Shown here in pieces: positions 25,225 to 41,352 of a DNA stretch of 64,000 nucleotides. The notes under the pieces are model-generated. The model was not told the origin of the DNA. It did no database searches and saw only the letters and a program-made list of their open reading frames with translations. The DNA is from Margaritispora aquatica (lineage: Eukaryota; Ascomycota; Leotiomycetes; Helotiales; Discinellaceae). Within the stretch, counting starts at the first letter, position 1. Each line of letters starts with the position of its first letter. Position numbers and translations under genes: made by a program. The stretch lies in the NCBI GenBank assembly GCA_007644065.1, contig VJWN01000004.1, positions 1,054,001-1,118,000 of the forward strand. Direction: 5' to 3'.

Positions 25225-25274
25225 TCACTTTTTCTTCTTCATCTCCCTCTCAAGCCTAACAATCCCCGTCACAA

Positions 25275-25388
25275 ATGCTCAATTTATATATGGGGCCCTC
25301 AAACAATCCTAATTCTCACCCTAATCCCAATACGAATGCCAATCCCATTTCGACGAAAACCCCCAGTCGACACCAACATCCACGCTAG
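25275..25388 (+). promoter_or_regulatory. Possible uORF in leader of zinc-finger gene
   Basis: ATG at 25275 opens a 37-codon frame ending TAG at 25386, rich in Asn-Pro. It would be an upstream ORF only if the transcript of the gene at 26003 begins upstream of it and is not spliced here, which the sequence cannot show. Confidence 0.2.
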
Positions 25389-26002
25389 TCCCCCCTCCCC
25401 TCTCCCCTCGCCTTCCCATCCCATCCCAACCCATCCCTTCCTCCTCTGCCACGCTTCCCGCTGGTATTCTGCATCCTGGTAAAAGCTACACATCCACAAC
25501 ACCCAAAAAGCACACAGACCACTGCCAGTCTCGCCAGGTCCAATAAGCTACATATATCCAAAGGCGCCTCCCCCGGCAGCCATCCAGGTGATCGACGCTC
25601 CACATCTCATCCCAGGTCTGACCTCGACGAACGCCGAACGAAACCACACTTAGCAAACTGCAGCGCTCGTAAACTTCTTGTCTTCAAAGAAAAACACATT
25701 GTATACAGCCAGACAGACAGCACTGCCGACAACGACAACATCCATATCGATACTGAATAACGTCTTTATCTCCATCGCTAGAAGAAGTTCGACAAATTCC
25801 ATAACACAGGCAGCTCTGACAATATCATCAAAAAAACGACATATTAAAGAAGACATCGAATTACACTTTCACACGGGAAACCTTCACTCTGGCTTGCTTA
25901 ATCGGCCCTCCTGTGTTGTCCAACTCGCGACACTACAGTTCGAATCCCCACGGTTCTTTGTCCGAGAACCAATCGTCCTGGAATTCACAACCATTCTCTA
26001 TA

Positions 26003-27386
26003 ATGGAGAATCCTCAGAGCTTCACGGCTCGTAGGGCTGCGACATCTCAGCTACCTACATTCCAACTACCTCCTCCTGATCATCTCCCAATGCCCAAGCA
26101 GTATGCAGCTTATCAGACCAGCGCGACACAGCCAGTTCCAGCTGTCAGCAGCGTTCTCACTCCACCAGTCGGCCTACCAAGTGATGGCCTCAGTCCATTA
26201 GCATCCAGCGTAAACAGTGGCAGCTCAAATAGTTCAGCTGGTGGACCACCATATCAGCAGCCAATGGGCTACTGGCCAACACCACAGAATAACAACTCTT
26301 CATATACTTACAGTGCTGCGCCGCCAATGCCAGCAACTTTTGCAACTGGCCAGCAGAATTACAACATGGGGCGTCCGATTTACTCACCCATGAGCTTTCC
26401 TGGCCGAAGCACAAATTCTCCAACCGCTGGTGAGGGACTTCCTCCACCACCATATGAGATCAACCAAGTCAACCTTCCTTCCTTCTCAGGTGGAATGTCC
26501 GGTGGACAACAGCAAAGCCTGCCAACTCTGGCGCCTCAGCAACAGCAGCAGCAGCAGCAATCTCATCAAAACCAGCAGCATCAACAGCAGTTGAGCAACA
26601 ACAGTATAGCTCAATCGCCTGTTAGCCAGGCCCCTCAGCAAAGTCCCATGCATGCCCCAGACAATTATGGCAGACAACAACCACCACCTCCTCCCAACAA
26701 CTTCTACGCACCATCATCCACCCCACAACAACCTTCATTCCCTGCATATGCTCAGCAATCACCAACTCAACATTCCCCAAATACCTCTTCAGCACCTGCA
26801 AATCGAATATCGCCAATCTCATCGCAGAGTCATTCCTCGTTGGCTGCTCCTCCAGGATATCACCCACAACCATATGGAACTCGATATAACCTACCAGCTA
26901 TGTCGGGCCCTATAATGTCAAATGTGCATAGTCCAGGTGGTCAGATGACATTGGTAGGAGGCATGCCAATGCAATATCCACACCACCAGATGGGGCAGCC
27001 AATGTACGGCCAACATCCAGGACAACAACCACAACAAAACGACCGACCGTTCAAATGTGATCAGTGTCCACAGTCATTCAATCGAAATCACGACCTGAAG
27101 CGACACAAGCGAATCCATTTGGCTGTCAAGCCATTTCCCTGTGTACATTGTGAGAAGAGCTTTTCGCGGAAAGATGCACTCAAGGTTTGTGACCCGTCTA
27201 TTTGTGTCTTTACGACCGGATGCTAATTTTAAACAGAGGCACATTCTTGTGAAGGGATGTGGGAAGACGCCCAATAACGGCGCGTCAAACGCGAATGGCG
27301 ATAGCCAGTCTCCTGTTGACAAAAACGAAGTGATGAGCGATTCAACAGAAGACAACAGCCCAGAGATGATGAAGAAAGAGTTATAA
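26003..27386 (+). CDS. Two-finger zinc-finger transcription factor, FlbC-like candidate
   Basis: Two exons, 26003-27184 and 27237-27386, separated by a 52 nt intron; 443 aa. Residues 1 to about 345 are low-complexity, rich in Pro, Gln, Ser and Asn, with a run of eight Gln near residue 211, as in activation regions. Near the C-terminus are two adjacent zinc fingers. The first is a standard C2H2 (CDQCPQSFNRNHDLKRHKRIH). The second is CVHCEKSFSRKDALK-RHILVKGC, whose last ligand is Cys (C2HC type). The intron falls inside the second finger between Lys and Arg, so exon 1 alone would lack its His and Cys. The arrangement recalls the conidiation regulator FlbC of Aspergillus; that assignment is from memory and tentative. 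The acidic tail ends KKEL. Confidence 0.85.
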
Positions 27387-30300
27387 TTTTCCACAGTGTC
27401 ACCCCACATTGCTACCATACACGCAAACTAGCATGTGGCATTAGGGCTAAAATTATAGGGCACTGGCGGCGTATACGGTCTTTCAGCTTGCTTGCAGAAC
27501 CGGAAGTGCTCCGATACCTGGCGTTTTTTGTATGTGTTTGCGGGCTGAGTTCTTGGTATAATGCGGGGGATCGGTTAGGAAAGGGAAACACAGGAACCAA
27601 GGAACGACGATTCGAATGATCTTGATGCGCGCATGCCATGATCGGATGTTTCTGTCGAGGGATATATATGGAGTTGGTGCTGGCATTTTGGCGGAACGAC
27701 TCTCTGGACGACATCAAAAAGTCCTTTTCTTCATATTGCTTATTGCAAGCCATAGTTTCCTCGAAGAAGACCGCATGGATGGATACATGGATTTTCCTTT
27801 ATATATCTGGCCGAAGTGTGCGATTTTTTCCATATGGGTGCGGGGAGATACCCTCGTTTGCAGTGGTGCATAATCTCGTTTGTCTTGCTGTCGTGGAAAC
27901 ATTGGAGCGTTTTTATTGTTGGTTTTGCCAGCTGTTTATGAGATATCCGATGGTCTGGTCTGGAGAGAAGATAGATCGATCTTGTTTGATGTATTTATAT
28001 AATTCGCATACCTCCTTGATATGAATATAAAAAGGAAATCCCACTACCATCTCACTTGCCTTCACGATTGACCCCTCTCATGATCACCGCAAGAATAAGG
28101 GTGGAAATGATACAAAATCAAATACTAAGAAAGACAGGAGCTTGAAATAGAGTTTTGAATCTGTACCTTATTTGACGCCATCTAGCAACATAGTGTTCTC
28201 CACTCTTCGAACACGGCCCCAGCTGGCTTGTGTATGGTACCTTGAGTCAGACTCGCCAATCTTTAACATTTAAACCCAGCACCCAGCATGACCCGAGCAT
28301 TGTGCAATCATGTCGATCCGATAAAAGTATCGAAAAGCCTCACTATGGTTAATGTGCGGGTCTTGGCGGAGCATCTGTGACAAAATATGGGGACAAGAAG
28401 GAAAGGAAGAACGCATCCGTTGATCGGACCCGAGAATCTGGGACTCGGCTCTGGGACGCAAACATCTGGGCACAAGAAAAGATGGGACGAAGGGGTCTTA
28501 CAGAACCTAAAGCAAGGTTCCAGCGATCTGGTAACGGACTCCATGTGCGGATGAGGCACGGCGGAGACTACAGAACGGTACCTACGTCTTGTCCGACACA
28601 CGCGTGTTCTTTCTTGGGGACAACAAGACAAGGAAAAAAAAGCGCCGAGAAGATGGCCGAGCAGTATGCGAGGTTTTGGGGATGTGGGTGGTTCTGTGAA
28701 GAAAGCCTTCAAGCCACGATATGCAGGTATCCTTGCCCACATCCGGCTGTGCAAAAGTGGTGGGAGTATGGAATATCATTGGCAATTGACATTTGTACAT
28801 ACCGTGCTGTCGGTATTTAGATATCTGGTTTCATTATGTGGAAGGTTGGGGTGTGGTTTTGGTATGGGTTTCGGCCGAAACGCAACCTCGTGGCTAAGAT
28901 AGACGTCAAACCATACACTGACAGGTTAGAAGTCACCTTGTACAAGGACATAAGACTTGTCCGTCGTACCTTACCCAGTCACGAAATAATATTGATCTGC
29001 CCATATAGGTCGGCGAAGACAAGAGATACTCGCTCTCGAGCCTCGAACACACGAGATGCATACATGTGGTATCGCATATCCCATCATCCTTCCTCTCCCA
29101 AATTCTCCTCACACAGCATACTAGCTCGGTTGTTCAGATCAAGATATATCCTCAGCCAAGAGCCCCGACCACAGTTCCAGCAAGTGTAACGCTGGCATTG
29201 TGCAATATCTTGTCTCTCCTCCACAGGTATTCACGTTCTCTGGCGGATCTCCAACCCAATTCGATGTGGTACGATGGTATCGGAAGCATGGCCTGCTCTT
29301 GTATCACCTCACCTGCTTTCCTCCGTCCAGCCATGCTTCATCCTTTATCTGTGCCATATCATCCTCATGGCTAGGCTGTGGTCGTGGTCGTGTCGTGGTA
29401 ATGGTAGTCCATGGCCTCCTTTCGGTACCAGGACAGAGGCTCGATCCCGGACACAAAGCTCTTGACGTTGTGTTCCGCGTTCTGCTGCGTGCATCCGAAT
29501 TAAATAGCACAGTATGTTGGAAGCCATCCTACAGCCCGAGAGAGATGGAAGAGAGTGTAAGAGAGTACAACGGCATGTGATGCCACACAACACCGCATGG
29601 CTCACTTGCTCCACGCCATCAACCCACACATCCCATCTTCGTCCGTGGTAAATTTCCACAGCAGGATGTCGCGATACAACACAGGAAAACACAACATCAA
29701 GACTTCGCTTGCTTGCTTGTGAGCGAGAGAGCTTTGATGGAGTATTATTTCAAGACCCTAGCTTAGCTGAGGTAGGGAATTTGCTTGGGATTCCCACATG
29801 CGAGGTAACGTTACCCACTCTCCCACAGACCCACAATAAGATGAAGCCTGAGAAATCGGATGCTGCTGGGACTGGGATATATTGCCTCACTTCGCTTCCC
29901 CTTGCGCAAGACACCCAGAGCGGTACCCTCACTCGCTTCGCTTGCTTGCTTGCTCGCAACCAGTGAAAGGGGGAGGGGGAGGAAAGAGAACGCCGTAGCG
30001 AGAAATCAAAGCGAGAGTGCGGTCACTGCTGGAGTATTGTTGTACAAGCTGTGTAGCTAACGGATTGAGTGAGATGAGGTAGAGTTGCATGAAGCATCAC
30101 GCATCATGCATTACACTGCTGCTCTTGCCTACGTGAGACGTGCTTATGACGAGGGCTTTGTGGAAAATATTTGCTACTATGGACTTGCATGATGTTTCGT
30201 CCAATTATCTATACAACTATTGTAAGCAAAATAATACAAATATGATGAAATCGCTACGAAACTTGGCAAGTGTTGAGTCGGGTTTACATTTGAAAACTTG

Positions 30301-30743
30301 ACCGTGGCATGTTGATCCCGTAAATCACACAGCAAGGCAAATTTAGGACATTTCGTTATATTACTCTACGGCTAATCTGTAGAACGGACAGATAGAAATT
30401 AAGAGTTTGCCGAGCATATTTGCTTCTCAACTAAGGTACTTTACACAAGCTGCTATAGCTCTCATGTCTAACTCCCCAAACCCATAACTCCCTTTTTATC
30501 CTAATGTACTCTAATTAGACAACCTACTTACAAATTCCGCCATCTTTCGTTTGCTTCTTCCGCAAAGAGCTTGCTGTAAAAATTTCCCGGGCAAAATCAA
30601 TATGCAGAATCTGCTATTCAACATCGGGCGCCCGTAGTAGAAAGACGAAGCAGCCTTGCTTGATAACAATGACTTGTTGATTACAACCTTCCTGGCAAAA
30701 GTCGAGCCAGACTGCCAATGCGGCTTTAGTCCTGGAAAACATC
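27387..30743. other. Intergenic 3.4 kb
   Basis: The region lies between the 3' end of the zinc-finger gene and the 3' end of the convergent kinase gene. No gene is supported; frames near 28300-28900 and 29200-29700 overlap on both strands without motifs. A GCTT-rich patch occurs near 29933-29957. Confidence 0.5.
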
Positions 30744-33700
30744 TCAAATTGAGTTCAGAGTCTTGATCATCATTCTCGTCTTTCGCGCATCGCTTACAAG
30801 CACACCACGACACTCTAATACTGCTTCCAAGGTGTCGACTACTTTATGGAAACTGCTCGCAGCTCCTTGCTCTTGCGTGAAGCGAGCAATGCTAAGATGG
30901 CCACGCTTTCCATGCTCGATGATAGTCATAATCTCGCCCGCAAATGTACATGGTTTCAGATGGAGGACTAAAGAAATCAGTAATAGTTTGATTGGAGTGG
31001 ATTAGCAGGTTACCTACAATTACCTGGATCAACTTTTCCAAAGACAATATTGCGTTCCTTGTCGACTTGGATATCTCGGATACCATATCTCTTCCATTCC
31101 TTCAATACGGCGGTGATTTCCTTACGAGCCTTCTTCTTTGAGATTGAGAAACATATGGATCTTGCCAATGGCTTCACATTGAATAGCTTAGCCAGCCAAT
31201 TTCGCTGAGGAGCAATTTGGCGGATTCCACCGTTTTCAGCTCCAGGCCCTCTGTTTTGATACTCTATAACCGAGTCTTGAAAACTAGTATCATCATCAAA
31301 CGTATCGCAAGCTGTTGATTCATCAGTTCTAACTCCACCCGTTTTGACTCGAAATACTTACCCATAACGGCCATGTCAGGCTTCGATGTGCGCCTCTTGA
31401 AAAGTCTTGCAAAACTGAAGACTTTCTTCTTCGGAGGTTCGCTAGGAGGCGTTGTCAGATGAGGGTTTACTGGTCTTTCATATGGAGGTTGTACGGAATC
31501 ATAGTTTGATGCTGATGAGCTGGACACCCGTGAACCGCGAACATTTTCCTCTTCTGATTTGGAATTCCGCTTGAACCATCCGGACTTCTTCTTTACCACG
31601 ATTGTATTTGAGCTACTGCCGTTCCGAATTCCAGATTCGTCATGTCTGCCCTCTTCAATCCATTCAAGGTCTGCTTCTGCGCCTGACTGAAACTGCTCTC
31701 GGAGGCCAGTTCCTGACTGTCGATACCAGTGGGGGTTGACATCGCTCTGCACATCCAACGCCCCTGACATTAGAGCTTGAGGTCCCGTCTGAGAGCTCTT
31801 TTTCGTAATAGATAATGGTGCAGGGGCCTTTACGGGGCTTGCAAATGACATCGAATTGACAACCCTGATTGTCTCGCGAACGGCAGGGCGAGCTTCCGGC
31901 GCAGAAGCAATTCGACCGTTGTTTGGTTCCACTTGGCGCTGATGCATTGGTTGTGACAACGTCTTAGGACTTTTTCTTGGGGAGGGCTCTTCGCAACGAG
32001 ACTCGTGAATTGATGCCAGTGGTCGTCCTAAAGATATTCCTCTAGTGTCAACTGGTGCCGAACTAATTCTCCGGTCATGAGACGATGATACAGTTTGAAT
32101 GAGGTCCTCGATATGTGATTCTATATGATCAAAGCGCCCGATCGAATCATTTTCCTCGGATTGCTTTCGGGAACCTGACCGCTTTCTCTCGTGAAGGCTA
32201 TCCATCTTAGGAGGGTTTGATCGAGCAGGAGCTCGCGACAATGAGCGTTCCTCTGCAAGGGTTTGGTCGTCAATGCATCTAGTCTTAGTCGAGAGAAACC
32301 TGTGTGCTGGCTCAACTTCTTTACTGTGCTTGGTAAATGAAGTTCTGTTGGCTGATGAGTTGACTGCTTCTGACCTTCCGGCGTTTGATGTTACAGATGT
32401 GCGATTGAAGGCTTCATCACAGTCTTGAGCTAAGCTACTGCTGAGCTGTCGAACATCATCGCTCCATAGGAGACTTGCACGATCCTTTGCTGGTGATGCT
32501 TTCTTAGAACGAATGTATTCGGTCGAGGGATATTTGCTCTGAACAACCCGCAACATGTCACCACCATCATCGGTAACTTCAGTATTGTTGTTATATCTAC
32601 CAATTCTCGTAGGTGTGACTTTGTCGAAATGCTTTGGCGGGCTTCCCACAGAATGTCTTCGGAGATGTACAAAGCTTACACCCCTCTTGTAGCCTAGGCC
32701 TACTCGTGCAGAAGGGTTGGTGCTGCGGCTTCGAGTCGAACTTGCCATAGAACTTCGAGAGGCATTGAATCTAGGAGGGGCAAGTGACTGCTTTTTTTTG
32801 CGATCGCTAGTAGTGATAACAGCCAGTTTGCGAGAGTTCTGTTGTCTTAATGTTATGTTACTCCTATATGCTCTTGACACACCTTCAGTACGATGAACTG
32901 TAACGAATGCACGATCGTCTCGAACAGTACTAAGCTGTTGAGGCCTGGAGGCTTTGAATGGATCATAGCTTTGTTCTGATTCTGCTACATTGCTGATGAG
33001 AGTGAACTTTGAAGAGTATCTTCCGTGGCCTTTCGTCTTTGTGGGTGGGAAGTGACAGGTGGAAAATGTCTTGGTAAGATTGACAGGTCTGGTATGATGA
33101 TAGTCGCTTGTAGAATATCCGATATCCGGCGTGTAATTCTCCAGTTGTGCATCACGATACTTAAGCAGCAAACTGTAAAAGAGCTTTTGCTCATTTGGCC
33201 TACATTGAATTAGCTGACTGCAGATGTGACTTCTATGGGGGGCTTACTCGTCATTTAACAATGCTTCTAACAGTTCCTCCTCGGAAAGTTTGTGCCACAT
33301 AGATCTTAAATTTCGTAATAGGTCTTTGCTGACATCACTCCTCTTGAGAACTGGACGGCCGCATTGTCTAACAGTTGGAGACTGTGGCGAACCACCTCCA
33401 CTTAGATTATCTAAATAGTCATAATTCCTTAGTAGGGGGTGTTTCCAAATGAGTGGAAGCGTGATTCTATCCTTTGGATTCACTTGTAACATCTTCCGAA
33501 TTAGACTCTTCGCCTCGCTACTGAGTTCAGACGGCATTTCATAATGGCCTTTTTTAATCTTATTGAGTAGAAGCGGCAAGTTATTCGGTGCTGTGTTGTC
33601 GATATCAAAAGGAAGTCTTCCAGCAAGGGTAGCGTAAAGAATTACGCCCATGCTCCAAATATCGACCATGTCGCCCTTGTAAGCACACCCTCTAATCAAT

Positions 33701-34663
33701 TCCGGCGCTGCATAGTGAGGGCTTCCACAGGAAGTTTCCAGTTTGTGATCAGGTCCTTGATGTAGTGCTGCCATTCCAAAATCTGCAATTTTTATCTGTC
33801 CGTTCTTGGTAAGGAGTATGTTCTCCGGCTTTAGGTCTCGATGGCATATGTGGAAGGAGTGACAATAGCCAACTGCACTAAATATTTGTCGAAAACAACG
33901 AAGAGCTTCTTCTTCGGTGAGCCTCCCTGACTCTGACTGAGAGATATGATCGAAAAGTTCGCCATTCTCTACATATTCAAGTACAAGGTATCTTCAGAGA
34001 ACTATTAGCTCACACGGTAAATATACTGGGGGGAGAAGCAACTTACATCTCAGTGCGATTCTCCCAAATATCATGCAGCTTCATGATATTTGGATGCTGT
34101 ATCAGTTTCATAATGGCGACCTCTCTCTCAATGCCGACAGGCATCCTCCTCAATCCATCATCACAGTCGACAATGCTGGCCTCGGCTCTGTCAAGATCAG
34201 CAAGACTACCTGCTTGAGAGAGATATGCATTCTTCTTCTGGACAATTTTGACAGCTGCTTCTTGTCCAGTCACAGCATGTCGCGCAAGACGAACGCGTGC
34301 TGTAGCTCCCCTGCCTAGAGTCTTTCCCAACTTCCATGGACCAATCGAAGCCTTCAAGCGCCTACCTTCTGAGTTTGTTGAAGTTGTCGAGATTTGTGAG
34401 CTTCTATTGGAAGAAGGATATTCATTTGCGATAGCGGAGAGTCGAGGGTTTGCGGCATTGGTGACATCTGGTACGTAGTGTGAAGGATCCTGGAGTCGTT
34501 GGGGATCCACTGTTCCACGCCCTGGGTTCGTAGTTCGGCTTTCGTGATGTGGAATGAGTAAATGCTTCTCGACAATCCTGGGCTGCTGCTGAGAGTTATT
34601 CACCCGTCGGGTTGCTTCTCCGAGAGGAGTGCGGCGCGTGGCCGGCCGAGCTGAATTGTTCAT
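30744..34663 (-). CDS. Hsl1/Gin4/Cdr2-type Ser/Thr kinase with KA1 domain
   Basis: Five exons, 34047-34663, 33248-33991, 31362-33199, 31024-31311 and 30744-30967, with introns of 48-56 nt, give 1236 aa. The kinase domain spans about residues 109-390: glycine loop LGRGATARV, lysine in AAVKIVQKK (K139), HRDLKPENILL (catalytic D258), DFG at 276-278 and SPHYAAPELI. A long, Ser/Arg-rich, probably disordered middle follows. The last two exons encode a fungal KA1 domain (RNWLAKLFNVKPLARSICF to ARKTRMMIKTLNSI) that binds acidic membrane lipid. Yeast Hsl1/Gin4/Kcc4 and fission yeast Cdr1/Cdr2 act at the septin ring or cell cortex and relieve Wee1/Swe1 inhibition of mitosis. Which paralog this is cannot be told from sequence alone. 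The ATG at 34663 is the first in frame. The gene is divergent from smc5. Confidence 0.93.
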
Positions 34664-36158
34664 GATATAATAGCTCGAAAGATATGGAATCCAATTCAAA
34701 ATACCATCATAGATATCTCCCTCGATTGCGTTATTGTCATGAAGCTCGAATGTGAAGGAAAGTTATGTCGCGGGCGGGCAGATGATGCTGCAGATTGACC
34801 TTGCGGCGGCACTCTGGATGAGACGGAAGTCTCCCACCGTATCTATAGAGAACAGATAGCTGGCAGAGGATTAGATATTGTTTGGATTGGAAGGTAAAAT
34901 TCCTCACTTTGAATCGTCCAGACGCGAAATCACGCGCCGAACGCCGCAATTTGCGAAAGGCAAGAGCGAGCCTCGGAGCAGGTTCGCAAAATAAATTTGG
35001 TTTTGACCGGGTGAAGGAACAATACTGAGAACGAGCACCAGATAGATGCGATGGCAAGTGAGCGCCAAATCAATTTCGGATGGGCTGGGATGGTCGTGTT
35101 TTTAACAATGACCGTTGTTGTTGTCGTGCCTTGGTGGGCGCTGTCCGTCTGGAATGCAAGCGACCTGGTCCAGAGCCCCCAAAATCACGACTCACAATCA
35201 GTGTGTCTCGAATTTCGATAGCAACGTCTGGCATGAACGTAAGTCATGCATTTCCATGAAGATATTATTTTACTCACCCGAATTGTTGTGAAGGATCATG
35301 AATTTGACCTTAGTCCCACCCAACTTCTGAACTTGTGTTGCTTTACTTAACAAAATCTCAAATTTCAAATTGAATATCCAGCAACGCATTTACAATGATA
35401 AGAGAGCAAAAAGAATCTATGAACATACTCTTTCCACCTACCTACTCACCACGTTTTCAGACATAAGAGGGGAGATTTATATCTAGTCTTTTGCTAAATT
35501 TGTATGTTTGAGTCGCTTTTTCGGTATGACACTTGTAAGCAGGATTAAAATGATCTGCATTTTTGTCGACCTTCTACCTAGAATTGATATTCAAAGCTCC
35601 AGCGAGGTAGAGAAACTATACTGTCACAGAAATATGTGATACACTACATTGAAGGCTCCTGTTCCTGCGTGATAATGTCAGGACGGAGTCTGAGATTAGG
35701 GTCGGATATAGATACTCAATACAACACCTGCCTCGTTATCCATCTTGCTGTCTAATTATACAGAATGCCTGTGGTGTATGGCTACCTTGATCATACAACA
35801 GCTTTCTTACGAGTTCATCGAAGTCGGGCATGTAATGATCTCAAGTGCTTCTATATCTGAAATGCAACGTCATAGAGATGTGCTACATCAAAAAGAATTT
35901 GGTCCGATAATACACACAAGGTGTCTCGCTGTTTATACTCGATTGATACAAAGGGGGATCTACCTACGTGGTTGTTCGGGCTTCTTCGTCACTCATACTT
36001 CATTATATGTCGTTAAAACCTGAGGTGGCTGAAAATAGGTAGGTACGACCCGACCCCACTACCGCATTTTCACGTGCCCAGCACCTTTGACGCGTCAGAT
36101 CGCGTTGACGTCAGTAGAACACTCTCAAATCAAACTCCGAGTTTCGAACGTCAACACC
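34664..36158. other. Divergent promoter region, kinase / smc5
   Basis: No gene is supported. The region separates two divergent start codons by 1.5 kb and probably contains both promoters and leaders. A 106-codon minus-strand frame at 34737-35057 has no recognisable domain. Confidence 0.5.
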
Positions 36159-39756
<3,598 letters not shown>

Positions 39757-40543
39757 GCAAGTAGTTAGTAGAAAACTAGGGCTTTAGCGTTAGTAGCCAT
39801 AAATACACCGGAGGTACACACCACATCAAAGCACGACTTGGGAATTTTAAGGCTGTATGATGTATGAACGTTCAATTTCTATGTTAAAATTTCATGATGG
39901 AAAGCATATATATTGTGTTGCGTTCCTATACGCCAAATGATGGGATTACGTTAAGTACTGTGATCTTTGCCTTTGTATAAGCTTTGTGAAAACCCCTTTC
40001 ATTGAAACAGAATATTTCAAGAGCGCTTACCGATATCTTGCTTTTGAAGCTCTAAATTGACCGCAACATCTAGCCGACCAGCTTACAGCGATGCCAATTG
40101 CAGTTGTGTTGTTTGAATATGCTCTCGATAAATGTTCGAGTTCTAAAGTAGTCTGGAGGTGTCCAGGGAGTTTTAAGAATCAACACAATGCTCCATCGCT
40201 TACTGTGAAAGATGTTCTCGAAGGACAACTTGACGTTACACAAGGCAGTCAAATAACACACTGAAGAACGAGAATGATTTAATGCTATCTGGAGAATGTT
40301 TTCATCAGTCTAAACTTATTTTGAATTTTCGCTTGGCAAAGAAACAATCAAGGTCGTACGGCTGCAAATTCAGTTTGTCAATATGTTAAATTCGAGCCAA
40401 CTCTGAAATTACTACTTGGAAGAGGATAGATTTTCTGTTCCAGGCCCACAGCCGCGTCTCTTCTTCTGCATAGTTTTCAGTATGGAAGCATATCCCTATA
40501 TTTCACCCGCGAAGATCTATCTGGCTGCATATCTGGATACACT
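39757..40543. other. Intergenic 0.8 kb
   Basis: This is the 3' region of smc5 and upstream sequence of the broken 2EXR copy. No gene is supported. Confidence 0.5.
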
Positions 40544-41352
40544 ATGCCTGCTACATTGCTTGACGATGAGTTGGATTGCTCCAGTCCTGACGAGAAGTTT
40601 CGCGCACCTGGATCCATGCCCAAGATTCAATTCAAAGATATTCGCACCCTACCTCTGTCAGATTCGTAGTAGCAGTCACATTCTTCTTCAATCGCAACTG
40701 CCATCTTCATCTGCTTCTCCAATCTTCCTCTTGAAATTCGACTTAAAATATGGCGCAGAAGTCTTCCATCTGGACGTTTTGTCAACATACCATGTCCAGA
40801 ATACTACCCCATCGTAACTCGAAGCGAACTAGCAGCATGTCGTCAGATATGTATCTCGTTCAAGCCACCTGCGGTCCTATTCTCCTGCCATGAAGCCAGG
40901 GATGAAGTGCTGCGGATATTTGCAGCTGTCAATTCAATCTCTCCCACTGGCACCATCTCAACCAAGTACTTGCTACTAGAAGGGACATCGTTGTTCTCCC
41001 ACTCCTTACATGCCCAGGTTTTGTTAGAGCGTTCGCAAGTCAAAATGAGATATTCAAGAGGGCTGGGAAGATCAAGAGAATTGCGTTGAGGAGCTTCTTT
41101 GACTACGAACACGACTTGCTAAAAGCCATTCATTTTACAGTTCTGGAGCATGTGGAGGAGCTGCTGGTCGACTTGAGTTTCGTGCGAGAACGGGGAGACA
41201 TTGTGGGTTTTCGGGAGCTGAGTTGCTGTGAGGAATTGTGGATCGATGGTGCCATTCGGAATATGATGAAAGCATTGCAAAAGTTGGCTGGTGGAAGAAA
41301 AGGTTGGAAAGTCCCAGTCGTAAGGGTTGGTCTGGCTATTCTTAACGAGTGA
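40544..41352 (+). pseudogene. Broken 2EXR-domain gene (two TAG stops, frameshift)
   Basis: From ATG at 40544 one frame reads coding-like sequence (LLDDELDCSSPDEKF), meets TAG TAG at 40667-40672, and continues in the same frame into a clear 2EXR core: FICFSNLPLEIRLKIWRRSLP, then CHEARDEVLRIFAAVNS. Around 40960-41000 the natural frame seems to shift, because the downstream block LLTCPGFVRAFASQNEIFKR and DLLKAIHFTVLEHVEELLVDL lies in another frame and runs to a stop at 41352. No GT-AG intron of normal size removes the double stop. 2EXR proteins are a large fungal family of unknown function. A functional gene using a different 5' exon spliced just before the core cannot be excluded. Confidence 0.7.

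Larger units (their letters stand above)
14704..26002. other. Gene-poor 11.3 kb region
   Basis: No gene can be supported. Open frames are short, overlap on both strands and lack family motifs. The stretch 19074-20385 has the highest density of open frames, possibly decayed sequence, but no domain is convincing. Simple repeats occur at 22105-22138 and 25177-25224. The TACCTAGGTA motif or close forms occur near 16174, 16408-16417 and 21543-21552. The right-hand 1 kb, with CT-rich tracts near 25390-25450, is the probable promoter and leader of the zinc-finger gene. No transposase, reverse transcriptase, terminal repeat or clear tRNA was seen. Confidence 0.5.

Noticed and set aside
25043..25482. 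Plus-strand frames with CYFAILLF repeats
   Set aside because: They are translation of the TATTTTGC array and CT-rich leader sequence, with no domain or splice support.
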